Origin: Scybalocola_A sp900557175
Lineage (GTDB): Bacteria > Bacillota > Clostridia > Lachnospirales > Lachnospiraceae
Assembly (NCBI GenBank): GCA_937890745.1
Contig: CALADH010000013.1
Span: forward strand, 6,310 to 70,309
Length of the DNA: 64,000 nt
Direction of reading: 5' to 3'
Below the pieces are notes generated by a model that was given only the letters and a program-made list of their open reading frames with translations, searched no databases and was not told the DNA's origin. Numbering within the stretch: the first letter of the stretch is position 1; each line of letters begins with the position of its first letter. Below, piece after piece: positions 52,126 through 61,298 of the stretch. Made by a program: the position numbers and the translations under genes.

Positions 52126-54333
52126 ATGGATTACAGACAGGCAGTTGCCGCCGCACTTGCGGGAGATGGTCAGGGTTTTGCGTGGCTTTATGAAGCGACA
52201 CAGCATGATATGTATTATATTGCATTAAAATATATGAAAAATGAAGATGATGCGATGGACGTTTTGCAGGATTCTTATATGAAGGCGTGGCAGTCGCTTG
52301 CAAGCCTTAAAGAGCCGGAAAATTTCCGGGCATGGTTTGGACGGATCGTGGCAAATACAGCAAAAAATGCTTTGGCAAAGAAACGCCCGACACTGTTTTC
52401 TCAGATGGATACGGAAAATGAGGACGGTGATTCTTTTGAGTTTGACATTGAAGATGACAGAAAAGAATACCAGCCGGAGCGCAGCTACACAGAAAAGGAA
52501 ACACAGCTTCTTGTGCGTGAGCTGATTGACAGTCTTTCGGATGAGCAGCGTTTGTGTATTATGATGTATCATCTTGACGGTCAGAGCATCAAAGATATTG
52601 CACAGGCATTTGGTGTTTCTGAAAATACAGTGAAGTCGAGACTACTTTACGGGCGCAAGGCCATCAAGGCAAAAGCGGAGGAAATGCAGAAGAAAGGCTA
52701 TCAGCTCTACAGCTTCGCACCGCTGCCGCTTCTTTTATTCCTTCTTCGCAGCGAGCGGAAATCACAGGCGTTTGCGGCGATGGCAGAAGCTGTGAAAAAG
52801 GTGCAGCAGGAAACTGTTCTGACCAATACCGGAGCGCATGCGCAGGGCACAGGAAACAGCGGCGTGCAGGGCAGAAGAAACAGCGGCATGCAGGGCACAG
52901 CTTATAGCGGTGCCGCAAAGCAGGCGGCAGGACAGGCAGCAGGGCAGGCCGCAAAGCGCGGCTTCATACATACCGTTGCCGGAAAGGTCGTGCTTGGTGT
53001 CATCTCGGCGGCTGTCATTGGCGGTGCGTCCGCCACGACGACATACTTTGTGCTTGAGCATATGTCAAATAAGAAAGCACAGGAAAGCTATGAGGCGATG
53101 GCTGAGAATAAGGATGATGCGCTGTCAGAAACAGTACCGGAGGAAACTGTCATGGAAACAGAGCAGGTTGTTCAGACCGAGGCACCGGAGACAGAGCCGC
53201 CTGAAACCGAGCCTCCTGTCAGGGAGGTGGCAGATACCGAATATCCATCGCTGCTCGCAGGTGAATTGACAAAGAGTGAATTAAATCTGGTGCTTTCCTA
53301 CGGCCCGACAGAAATCGGCGAGGGCGGCCTGTCAGATGCGGATTTATTTTATTGGTTTCCTCTGATTTGTATGGGTGATGAGCAGGAGGGAAATCTTATT
53401 TCAAGCTTTGGCATGAATGCAGATTATACATACGGCTGTTCGGTTGAAGATGCCAACCGTTTTGCTTCGGTGCTCACAGATACACGTTTTTCGGAAAATA
53501 ATGATAATGATGCACTTCGTGTGAGCGGCGGAAGAATAAATTTCTATGGCGTCACCTTAAGCTACGGTGCAAGTACACAAATCAGCTCTGCAAAACATAC
53601 AGAGGATGCCATGGTTATCCAATATACGCATACGACGACATATTATAACGACGGCGGCCGAAAAGAAACGGCTAAGAAGGAGGCACTCTTAAAACCGGAT
53701 GCAGACGGAAAGTTTAAGATTGTAAGAATTTATAATGTGGATAACAGACCTGCAGAAGCGGAAGAAATTTTTGAAAAAACGGCGAAAAAGTCAGAGGATA
53801 AAACTTCGGACAAAAGTTCATCAAAGGTTGCGGAAGATGGAGATTATAGTATTTATCAGCCTGTTTTAGATTATGCAGCAGAGGGCGCAAACGGCTACGA
53901 TTTTCCGGGGTATGAAGATGTTCTTTCAGGCGAGCTGGAGTATACGCTTTACGATATGGATCATGACGGAACGAAAGACTTGCTGCTCCGTGATAAGCAG
54001 AATATACCTCAGCCGATTTTATACTATGTCTATCGTGTTTTTGAAAAGGAGCAGACTGAAAAAGAAATAAAATATAACTTCTATGATGGTATTATTTCAT
54101 CGACGGACTGGTATGCGACGGAAGACGGCAATGGCGTGTATACGTGTGAAGTTTCAAGAGGCAACGGTGATATAGATTATTATCGTGTGACTGCAGAAGA
54201 TGGAAAACTTACGATGTCAGACCGTCCGGAAATTTCAACGACAATAGGCACGCAAGAAGCAAAGACATATGCTGATAAATTTTCGAAGCTGACATGGTAT
54301 CCGATATCGGACAGAAGTGCTTTAGAAAAATAG
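52126..54333 (+). CDS. Membrane-tethered ECF sigma factor with extracellular domain
   Basis: 735 residues. Residues 10-85 are a sigma-70 region 2 (MYYIALKYMKNEDDAMDVLQDSYMKAW), 125-180 region 4 (LDGQSIKDIAQAFGVSENTVKSRL). A Gly/Gln/Ala-rich linker (235-278) and a membrane helix (about 285-310, GKVVLGVISAAVIGGASAT) follow. The remaining 420 residues lie outside: a Pro/Glu/Thr-rich stalk (ETEPPETEPP), then two beta-rich domains, one with YDMDHDGTKDLLLRD, an EF-hand-like loop. Most ECF sigmas are under 200 residues and soluble, held by a separate anti-sigma; here sensor and sigma are one chain. No anti-sigma gene is adjacent. Confidence 0.85.
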   Translation: MDYRQAVAAALAGDGQGFAWLYEATQHDMYYIALKYMKNEDDAMDVLQDSYMKAWQSLASLKEPENFRAWFGRIVANTAKNALAKKRPTLFSQMDTENEDGDSFEFDIEDDRKEYQPERSYTEKETQLLVRELIDSLSDEQRLCIMMYHLDGQSIKDIAQAFGVSENTVKSRLLYGRKAIKAKAEEMQKKGYQLYSFAPLPLLLFLLRSERKSQAFAAMAEAVKKVQQETVLTNTGAHAQGTGNSGVQGRRNSGMQGTAYSGAAKQAAGQAAGQAAKRGFIHTVAGKVVLGVISAAVIGGASATTTYFVLEHMSNKKAQESYEAMAENKDDALSETVPEETVMETEQVVQTEAPETEPPETEPPVREVADTEYPSLLAGELTKSELNLVLSYGPTEIGEGGLSDADLFYWFPLICMGDEQEGNLISSFGMNADYTYGCSVEDANRFASVLTDTRFSENNDNDALRVSGGRINFYGVTLSYGASTQISSAKHTEDAMVIQYTHTTTYYNDGGRKETAKKEALLKPDADGKFKIVRIYNVDNRPAEAEEIFEKTAKKSEDKTSDKSSSKVAEDGDYSIYQPVLDYAAEGANGYDFPGYEDVLSGELEYTLYDMDHDGTKDLLLRDKQNIPQPILYYVYRVFEKEQTEKEIKYNFYDGIISSTDWYATEDGNGVYTCEVSRGNGDIDYYRVTAEDGKLTMSDRPEISTTIGTQEAKTYADKFSKLTWYPISDRSALEK

Positions 54334-54377
54334 AGGAAATTGCGGCGTCGCATACACAAGGTGTGCGGCGCAAGAAA

Positions 54378-54412
54378 AACGGCCTGCGGGAAAATCCTGC
54401 AGGCCGTTATTG
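54378..54412. terminator. Shared terminator (sigma gene / Gx transporter)
   Basis: AACGGCCTGC-GGG pairs with CC-GCAGGCCGTT. On the minus strand TTTTT follows, so it best serves the Gx transporter gene; the plus-side T-tract is weaker. Confidence 0.75.
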
Positions 54413-54433
54413 ATATTGGGAAAATCCCGCCTT

Positions 54434-54940
54434 TTACCGGAAAAATTTCCGGATATCGATTCTCTTAATAAAAAATCCTGCGGCAAGTCCGGTGAAAATT
54501 CCGGTAATGATGCCGCTGACTAAAAGAAATGGTGCATAATAAATGACATATGTGCTCTGAAGTGTTATAATAGCAGCAAGGAGCTGTCCGGCGTTGTGAA
54601 AAATCGCGCCGATAATACTTGTAAACCATAAAAGCTGTCCTTTGAGCAGACGGTTTGAGGCATACATTGCTAAAAGGCAGAAAAGTCCGCCGAGAATACT
54701 GAAGAAAAAGGACATCATTTGGCCGGCAAAGACGCTGGCGAGAAAGACGCGGGCAAAGAGCACTGCGGCGGCCTCGCGGGGCATACCGGCCGAAATAAGA
54801 ACGAGTGTTACAATATTTGCAAGGCCGAGTTTGATACCGGGAATCGGAACAATCGGAGGAATGGCCGATTCAAGAACGAAGATTGTTAAGGCAATCGTTG
54901 TAAGGATGGCGAGCATTGTCAGTTTTTTTACAGATTTCAT
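54434..54940 (-). CDS. Gx transporter family membrane protein (Hpre_diP_synt_I)
   Basis: 168 residues, about five membrane helices. It begins LTMLAILTTIALTIFVLESAIPP and holds PGIKLGLANIVTLVLISAGMPREAAAVLFARV, the family signature. Once called heptaprenyl diphosphate synthase component I, the family is now regarded as an ECF-like transporter and in clostridia is usually paired with a NusG-II protein, as here (8 bp apart). ATG 54940 follows AGGAGG. Confidence 0.85.
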   Translation of the reverse strand: MKSVKKLTMLAILTTIALTIFVLESAIPPIVPIPGIKLGLANIVTLVLISAGMPREAAAVLFARVFLASVFAGQMMSFFFSILGGLFCLLAMYASNRLLKGQLLWFTSIIGAIFHNAGQLLAAIITLQSTYVIYYAPFLLVSGIITGIFTGLAAGFFIKRIDIRKFFR

Positions 54941-54948
54941 GGCGCCTC

Positions 54949-55338
54949 CTAAAATGAAATGCCGTCGATGTTATCGCTGGCGCTTTTATCTTCAATTTGA
55001 ATCACAAGCTTATTTGGCAGGCAGCTTATAGGTAGCGCTGTATTTTTGATAAAGCCCATATTGATGCAGACTTTATCGGGACAGCTGGACTCGGTGACAG
55101 CAATTTCACCGGGCCGGACTTCAATCGTATTATAGGCGCCGTTTTCACCTTCAACGGTGAATGTATAGCTTTCGGTGACGGCGGACAGGTCAATTGATTT
55201 GATAAGCGTACCGTCCTGATAAATTTTGGCCGTCAGCACAGCGGAAGATTTTCTTGTATAGATAAAAATACTGCCGGCGATGCCGAGAATTAAAAGCAGG
55301 GCAGCGGCAGCGATACATATTTTTTTTGTACGGTTCAT
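54949..55338 (-). CDS. NusG domain II protein, membrane-anchored
   Basis: 129 residues. One N-terminal membrane helix (about 5-28) precedes a NusG-II beta domain with the landmarks AKIYQDGTLIKSIDL, VEVRPGEIAVTESSCPDKVC-like residues and LPISCLPNKLVIQI; two conserved cysteines lie in SCPDKVC and one in SCLP. It is exported and paired with the Gx transporter downstream. The pair often accompanies an FMN transferase and flavin-linked redox enzymes, not seen in this window. Confidence 0.85.
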   Translation of the reverse strand: MNRTKKICIAAAALLLILGIAGSIFIYTRKSSAVLTAKIYQDGTLIKSIDLSAVTESYTFTVEGENGAYNTIEVRPGEIAVTESSCPDKVCINMGFIKNTALPISCLPNKLVIQIEDKSASDNIDGISF

Positions 55339-55422
55339 AAGTCACTCCTTTGTATATGTGCTGTAAAATAATTTCAGTATTCAGTATAAGACGAAATATC
55401 AATTTTTTCAAGAGGTGAAGAC

Positions 55423-56436
55423 ATGGATAGAGATGACATCATTATAAAAAAGGTAATTATACATATTTTAGATTCCTATATGGGAATGCCGGTGCTTTCA
55501 GATAAAGAGCTGGAATGCGGGCCGGATTTATATGAATTTTTCAGGGCACATCTTGAAAAAGTGACAAACAGCGATGATATTAAGGCGTGCCGTTTTGAGG
55601 AAGATTCAGTTGTGCCGGTGATGCTTGAGGGCTTTATGCCGGAAAGCTTTGTGGATGTCAGCCGTGCGCTGGCTGAGGAGCTTTACCGCATTATGAATGC
55701 AAATATTGATATTCCGGCGGCAGATTTGGCGGTGATTTTATTCAGATATAGCGAGAAGGATTATCTGGGTCTTTTAAAAATGAATTATAAATCATCCTAC
55801 ACACATTTTACGGTATCGGATTTTGGTGAAAATACAAATGATATTATTATGCAAAAAGCGCTGCTTCCGTCAGAGAGCCAAAGACTTTCGGAGGCGGCAG
55901 TGATTGATTTGGAGACGATGGATATACAGCTTCTTGAAAAGAAGTATGATATTAACGGGACAAAGGTGAATTATATGTCCAATCTGTTTTTAAAATGTCA
56001 TGCGCCCCTGTCTCAAAAGGCACGCCTTGATATTGTGGCAAAGGCTGTAGAGCAGGTGAATAACAAGTATTTTGACAAAGAAGATATTGACCGGAAGATG
56101 GAAGTCAAAAAGATTATTCATAATGAATTGGAAGAATCCGGCGCCTTGAATGTGGCATCAGTGAAGGAAAAAATTTTTAAGGATAATGACGAGATGAAAA
56201 AGGATTTTGAGGAAAAGCTTGAGAAATATCATCTCGATGAATCGGTGGAAATCCGTCCTCAAAATAAACAGACGGTTAAAAAATTTGAGCGCCAGCATTT
56301 AAAGACGGACACTGGCATAGAAATTACAATACCGATGGACCAGTACGGCAATAATGAAAATGTAGAGTTTTTTACAAATCCGGACGGAACGATTTCCGTG
56401 ATGATTAAAAATATCGGAAAGCTGACAAGCAACTAG
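55423..56436 (+). CDS. Nucleoid-associated protein (NdpA/YejK-like)
   Basis: 337 residues. It opens IIKKVIIHILDSYMGMPVLSDKELE, the family start, then FVDVSRALAEELYRIMNANIDIPAADLAVILF and IQLLEKKYDINGTKVNYMSNLFLKC. The middle is helical and the C-terminal 90 residues are charged and then beta (TGIEITIPMDQYGN). Members bind the nucleoid, with unclear roles. ATG 55423 follows AGAGGTG. It starts an apparent operon with metA 13 bp downstream. Confidence 0.8.
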   Translation: MDRDDIIIKKVIIHILDSYMGMPVLSDKELECGPDLYEFFRAHLEKVTNSDDIKACRFEEDSVVPVMLEGFMPESFVDVSRALAEELYRIMNANIDIPAADLAVILFRYSEKDYLGLLKMNYKSSYTHFTVSDFGENTNDIIMQKALLPSESQRLSEAAVIDLETMDIQLLEKKYDINGTKVNYMSNLFLKCHAPLSQKARLDIVAKAVEQVNNKYFDKEDIDRKMEVKKIIHNELEESGALNVASVKEKIFKDNDEMKKDFEEKLEKYHLDESVEIRPQNKQTVKKFERQHLKTDTGIEITIPMDQYGNNENVEFFTNPDGTISVMIKNIGKLTSN

Positions 56437-56449
56437 GAGGGACAACATC

Positions 56450-57373
56450 ATGCCAATTAAAATAAAAGATGATTTACCGGCAAGAAAAATTTTGGAAAAT
56501 GAGCATATTTTTGTAATGACAGAGCATCGGGCGCTGACGCAGGACATCCGCCCGCTGAAGATTCTTATTTTGAATCTTATGCCGACAAAGGTTGAGACGG
56601 AGACACAGATTCTGCGCTGTCTTTCAAACACGCCGCTGCAGATTGAGGCAGAGCTTCTGCAGACAGAGACGTATCAGGCAAAAAATACGTCGGAGGAGCA
56701 TATGCTTGCTTTTTATAAAACCTTTGACGAGGTGAAGGAAAGCCGCTATGACGGTCTGATTATTACGGGGGCGCCGGTAGAGATGATGGATTTTGAAGAA
56801 GTGGAATACTGGGACGAGCTTTGCCGGATTATGGAATGGTCAAAGACACATGTCCATTCGACTTTCCATATTTGCTGGGGAGCGCAGGCCGGACTTTATT
56901 ATCATTACGGCGTTCCGAAATATATTCTCGATCATAAAATATCGGGTGTATTTAAGCACCGGATGCTTAACCCGAAATCCCGGCTGTTCAGAGGCTTTGA
57001 CGAGCATTTTTATGTGCCTCATTCAAGACATACTGAGGTGCGGGCGGAGGATATTTTAAAAATACCGCAGCTGCGTATTATGGCAGATTCCGACGAGGCC
57101 GGTGTTTATATTGTCGGCAATGAGAGCGGTTCTCAGTTTTTTGTGATGGGACATTCCGAATATGATGCGGACACGCTGGCCAAAGAATATTTCAGAGATC
57201 TTGAAAAGGGGATGAATCCTGATATTCCGGCTCACTATTTTCCGGATGACGATCCGTCTAAAAAGCCGGAGATGAAATGGCGGGCACACGGCACATGGAT
57301 ATATTCAAACTGGCTTAATTATTTTGTATATCAGACGACGCCTTACGAGCTTGATCAAACAATGGAAGGATGA
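56450..57373 (+). CDS. metA: Homoserine O-acetyltransferase (MetA family)
   Basis: 307 residues. The catalytic cysteine is Cys142 in STFHICWGAQAGLYYHYGV, and the His-Glu partners are in GHSEYDADTL. Residue 111 is Glu in GAPVEMMDFEEVEYW; in this family Glu111 goes with acetyl-CoA and Gly111 with succinyl-CoA, so acetyl transfer is predicted although databases often say succinyltransferase. It activates homoserine for methionine synthesis. ATG 56450 follows TAGGAGG. Its stop lies 10 bp before the P-type ATPase start. Confidence 0.93.
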   Translation: MPIKIKDDLPARKILENEHIFVMTEHRALTQDIRPLKILILNLMPTKVETETQILRCLSNTPLQIEAELLQTETYQAKNTSEEHMLAFYKTFDEVKESRYDGLIITGAPVEMMDFEEVEYWDELCRIMEWSKTHVHSTFHICWGAQAGLYYHYGVPKYILDHKISGVFKHRMLNPKSRLFRGFDEHFYVPHSRHTEVRAEDILKIPQLRIMADSDEAGVYIVGNESGSQFFVMGHSEYDADTLAKEYFRDLEKGMNPDIPAHYFPDDDPSKKPEMKWRAHGTWIYSNWLNYFVYQTTPYELDQTMEG

Positions 57374-57383
57374 TGAGATTTCG

Positions 57384-59780
57384 ATGGAAAACAGCAGCTA
57401 TACAGGTCTTACAAGTGCCGAAGTCAGAAAGCGCATCGACGACGGTCTGATTAATGAGACAAATAATAATGTATCAAAGACAAAAAAAGAGATTATCCTC
57501 ACACATACACTGACATACTTTAACTTTTTAAATATATTTCTTGGTATTATTGTCATATGTTCGGGACAGCTTAAGAATCTGACATTTTTAGGCGTTATTA
57601 TTATTAATTCAGTGATTGGTATTATTCAGGAGCTGAAGGTGAAAAAGCTTGTGGACGGTCTGTCAGTGATTACAGCCTCTAAAGTGAAAGTTATAAGAAA
57701 TGGCCGGCAGCAGGAGATACCGATTGACGAGCTTGTCATGGATGATGTGATGGCGGTGGAGTCAGGCAATCAGATTGGTGCGGACAGTATTGTGCTTTCG
57801 GGCGAGGGTATTGAGGTCAATGAGTCAATGATTACCGGTGAATCTCATGCCGTGAAGAAATTTAAGGGCGATACACTCTGGTCAGGCAGTTATCTTGTGG
57901 CCGGCAGCGGTGTTGCACAGGTTGTTCATGTCGGCAAAGATAATTACGCGGTCGAGCTTGCCAATAAGGCTAAAGACAAGAAGCGTGCCACATCGGAAAT
58001 GCAGGATTCCATTAAGCGGATTATCAAAATTATCGGCTTTGTCATTATTCCGGTAGGAATACTTTTATTCCTCTCACAGAGAAGCATTGACGGCACAAGC
58101 CTGTCTGACGCGATGGTCAATACGGTTGCCGGTGTGATCGGCATGATTCCTGAGGGGCTTGTATTGCTCACAAGTATTTCCTTTATTTTGGGCGTCGGCC
58201 GTCTTGCAAGAAAGCGGGCACTTGTGCAGGAAATGGAAGCTATTGAAGCGCTGGCCCGCGTTAATGTGTTATGTACAGATAAGACGGGAACAATTACGAC
58301 GGGGGAACTGAAGGTTAAGGAAATTATTCCGATTGACAAAGAGCTTTTGGTTCACCCTGCTGATGGTGCTTACGAGGAAAGCTGTGAGGCGGACGCGGAG
58401 ACGAAAGCGGCAGGGATTGAAAAGATTAAAGAAGTCATGAATGAGATTGCTTTTGCGTTTAATGATGTCAACAGCACGCAGACGGCTCTCATGAATTATT
58501 TTGAAAAAACGGCGGCATGGGAAATTGAAGACCTTATTCCGTTTTCGTCGGCGAGAAAGTACCGTGCCATAAGCTTTGCGGCCCACGGTGCTTATGTGCT
58601 CGGCGCGCCGGAGTTTATTTTAAAGGGAACGGCTTATACAGATGTTTTAGATCTTGTTGAGCCATATTCAAAACAGGGGCTTCGTGTCCTTTTGCTCGCT
58701 TCTGCAGAAAGTATTTCAAGCAGTGAGGAAACAGTTTCGGGCATTAAGCCGGTCGGCCTTATTCTTATTTCAGATATTATAAGGACAGAGGCGAGGGCGA
58801 CCTTTGATTATTTTGCAAGCCAAAATGTCGATGTGAAGGTTATTTCCGGTGATAATCCGGCCACAGTATCGTATATTGCCGTGGAGGCCGGACTTAAAGA
58901 CGGTGATAAATATATTGATGCAACACAGCTTCCTGAGGATGATTCGGAGCTTCGCAATGTGATCTGCAATTATACGGTTTTCGGCCGTGTTACGCCGGAG
59001 CAGAAGCAGCGTATCATCAAGGCTTATCAGGCCAATGAAAAAATTGTCGGTATGGTCGGCGACGGTGTCAATGATGTTCTTGCGTTAAAAGATGCCGACT
59101 GTGGTATTGCCATGGCAGCCGGTTCCGATGCGGCAAAACAGGTGGCGCACATTGTACTGCTCGATTCGGATTTTGCATGTATGCAGGATATTGTCCGCGA
59201 GGGGCGCATGATTATTTCAAATATCGAAAGAGTCAGCGCGCTTTACCTTACAAAGACAATTTATTCTGTCCTTTTATCGGTTATTTTTATATTGCTTGGA
59301 CGGGCATATCCGTTTATACCGATTCATTTAAGTATTATCAGTGCAACAGCCATCGGACTTCCAAGCTTCCTGCTTACGCTGGAGCAGACAGAAACAGTGA
59401 CACAAAACGGCTTTTTAAAGCACGTACTGCGAATCAGTCTTCCGGGTGCATTGACGATGGTCGGCGCAATGCTTTTAAATCAGCTTCTTTCGGCGGTGCT
59501 CGGCTTTGACGAGACAATGCTTGCCACATACAATCTGCTTGTCGCAGGTTTAATCAGTATGCTCGTACTCGTCTATGTGTGCAGCCCGATGAACAAAAAG
59601 CGAAAAGCGCTCTGCATTGTATGCGTCAGCCTGTTTATACTGGCATTACTCGTATTACCGGGATTTTTCAGTATTACATCATTGTTCGTATGGCGGATGA
59701 TATTTGTCGTACCGCTGTTCTGGCTTGTCTACGTCGCAATGAAACTGCTCGTCATGCTCATGCGGCGGTTTGTAAAATAA
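57384..59780 (+). CDS. P-type cation ATPase (E1-E2)
   Basis: 798 residues, ten or so membrane helices. It has the actuator motif VNESMITGES, the phosphorylation site CTDKTGTITTGELK, nucleotide-domain motifs and the hinge MVGDGVNDVLALKDADCGIAMAAGSDAAKQVA. The SILTGVPEGL-type helix reads GVIGMIPEGLVLLTS, placing it with the cation-transporting HAD-IC ATPases (Ca2+, Mg2+ or Na+/K+-like) rather than the heavy-metal type, which has CPC. The N-terminus has no metal-binding domain. ATG 57384 is preferred over the frame open from 57324, which overlaps metA. The ion moved cannot be named. Confidence 0.88.
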   Translation: MENSSYTGLTSAEVRKRIDDGLINETNNNVSKTKKEIILTHTLTYFNFLNIFLGIIVICSGQLKNLTFLGVIIINSVIGIIQELKVKKLVDGLSVITASKVKVIRNGRQQEIPIDELVMDDVMAVESGNQIGADSIVLSGEGIEVNESMITGESHAVKKFKGDTLWSGSYLVAGSGVAQVVHVGKDNYAVELANKAKDKKRATSEMQDSIKRIIKIIGFVIIPVGILLFLSQRSIDGTSLSDAMVNTVAGVIGMIPEGLVLLTSISFILGVGRLARKRALVQEMEAIEALARVNVLCTDKTGTITTGELKVKEIIPIDKELLVHPADGAYEESCEADAETKAAGIEKIKEVMNEIAFAFNDVNSTQTALMNYFEKTAAWEIEDLIPFSSARKYRAISFAAHGAYVLGAPEFILKGTAYTDVLDLVEPYSKQGLRVLLLASAESISSSEETVSGIKPVGLILISDIIRTEARATFDYFASQNVDVKVISGDNPATVSYIAVEAGLKDGDKYIDATQLPEDDSELRNVICNYTVFGRVTPEQKQRIIKAYQANEKIVGMVGDGVNDVLALKDADCGIAMAAGSDAAKQVAHIVLLDSDFACMQDIVREGRMIISNIERVSALYLTKTIYSVLLSVIFILLGRAYPFIPIHLSIISATAIGLPSFLLTLEQTETVTQNGFLKHVLRISLPGALTMVGAMLLNQLLSAVLGFDETMLATYNLLVAGLISMLVLVYVCSPMNKKRKALCIVCVSLFILALLVLPGFFSITSLFVWRMIFVVPLFWLVYVAMKLLVMLMRRFVK

Positions 59781-59785
59781 TAGGC

Positions 59786-59862
59786 GCCCGCGGTATGTAT
59801 GCTTTTCATCGTGCAGCTGCAGAATGCTGTGTCCATGAAAGGATATATACCGCGGGCTTTTT
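59786..59862 (+). terminator. Terminator after P-type ATPase
   Basis: GCCCGCGGTAT pairs with ATACCGCGGGC across a 50-nt loop containing smaller stems, followed by TTTTT. Confidence 0.75.
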
Positions 59863-59880
59863 GTGTGCGGCTGCGGTGGC

Positions 59881-61137
59881 TTATATCAGTTCTGCGATGC
59901 GGCTGACGCCGACGTAGATTTCGCTGATTTTGTACCATGTTCTGTAGTCGACAATGCCGGTTTGGGGAAGACCGAAGATTTTTTGAAATTCCTTCACGGC
60001 GTTTGCGGTTGCTGGGCCGTAGATACCGTCAACGGCGATGGTCGGCAGTGCCGGGTAGTTTCTTGCGATTCTGTTTAATTGTTCTTGCATCTGCATGACT
60101 TTTTGACCGCGGGAGCCGATAGTTAAATTGCTGCCCGGCCATGATGACGGAATACCGCTGATTTGTTCTGCTGTGTTGATATACATATCATCGCCGTAAT
60201 AGTAGCGCAGGATTTCTATTGGTTCATAGCCCTGCTCACCGAGTGTTTTGGAACCCCACTGGCTCATCCATTGAGGACAGGTGACACGGCTGCCGTCACA
60301 GTATTGGGTGAGAATCGGCTGCCGCACATTGGGGCGCGAGAGGAAGTTTGTAAAAATTGTGTCAACGACCTCAGAAATACTTTCATACACATTTCTGCCC
60401 GGCACAAAGAAGTGGTCATAAGCTGTGGAATTTGTAATAGTGAAGTTAAAACCTTTATTTCTGTACCATTCCGTGTAAACCCTGTTTAATGTAAACGACA
60501 TGATGGCAAGGACGTTGGCAACGATGGTGCTTTCGGGCCATGTGGCATAAATTTCACTTGAGGCAACATTTTTGATATAGTCTTTATACGGAACATAATA
60601 ATTTTTTGCGCCCGCATCGCCCGGAGGTCCGGTGTGGACAACAATGGTTTCGGGGATAACGACGCGGCTTAAGACAATTTCACCGCTTTCGCTGACCGGC
60701 TTTATTTCATCTTCAGGAATTTTCGGAGGATATTCGCCGTAGAGCGTATGTGCCGGAATAACAATGTTTGACGGCGCTGTTTCAAGTGGGACAAGCTGTA
60801 CCGGCTGAACAGCTGTTTCGCCGGATAAAAGCTGGGTGTTATTGATGACGGCTGTCTCATATCCGGGTGCGGATATCGTCAGCGTATATTCGCTGTAGGG
60901 CTGGGTAGATTCCGGCTCAAGGCTGTATTCAACCGGCGGTGTTGTCAGCTCAATCGTGCCGGTCTGCCCGGATGCATCGGTTGTCAGCTGTTCAATGGCA
61001 TTTGTCTGTCCGGGGTAGGATATGTTGACGGTAGCGCCGGCAACAGGTGTATACGTCAGTTCTGCATTAATTGAAACGCGCAGCCGACCGAAGGATTGCG
61101 TATTTGTGACCGCCGGCATAATCTGGGTTATTTCCAT
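59881..61137 (-). CDS. SpoIID-like protein with peptidoglycan-binding domain
   Basis: 418 residues. An N-terminal carboxypeptidase-regulatory-like beta domain (about 15-125, VAGATVNISYPGQ) leads to a SpoIID/LytB-type region (about 185-330: YKDYIKNVASSEIYATWPESTIVANVLAIMSFTLNRVY, then WMSQWGSKTLGEQGYEPIEILRYYYGDD) and a C-terminal PG_binding_1 domain (about 345-405, GSRGQKVMQMQEQLNRI, DGIYGPATANAVKEFQKIFGL). SpoIID cleaves denuded glycan strands in engulfment. No signal peptide is seen, so export is unexplained; possibly a spore-coat or cortex enzyme. ATG 61137 follows AGAAAGGATG. Confidence 0.85.
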   Translation of the reverse strand: MEITQIMPAVTNTQSFGRLRVSINAELTYTPVAGATVNISYPGQTNAIEQLTTDASGQTGTIELTTPPVEYSLEPESTQPYSEYTLTISAPGYETAVINNTQLLSGETAVQPVQLVPLETAPSNIVIPAHTLYGEYPPKIPEDEIKPVSESGEIVLSRVVIPETIVVHTGPPGDAGAKNYYVPYKDYIKNVASSEIYATWPESTIVANVLAIMSFTLNRVYTEWYRNKGFNFTITNSTAYDHFFVPGRNVYESISEVVDTIFTNFLSRPNVRQPILTQYCDGSRVTCPQWMSQWGSKTLGEQGYEPIEILRYYYGDDMYINTAEQISGIPSSWPGSNLTIGSRGQKVMQMQEQLNRIARNYPALPTIAVDGIYGPATANAVKEFQKIFGLPQTGIVDYRTWYKISEIYVGVSRIAELI

Positions 61138-61298
61138 AAAACATCCTTTCTTAAAATCTAAAAGACTTGTTATTAAAAATTATATGCACATCGGCTTCAA
61201 ATGTGAGGGAAAGTGTGTTATACTGGAAATAGCTTTTTAATGATACATTAAGATTGCCGGCAGCGTATGGCGCCGGTCATAAGGTGGAGTGATATATT

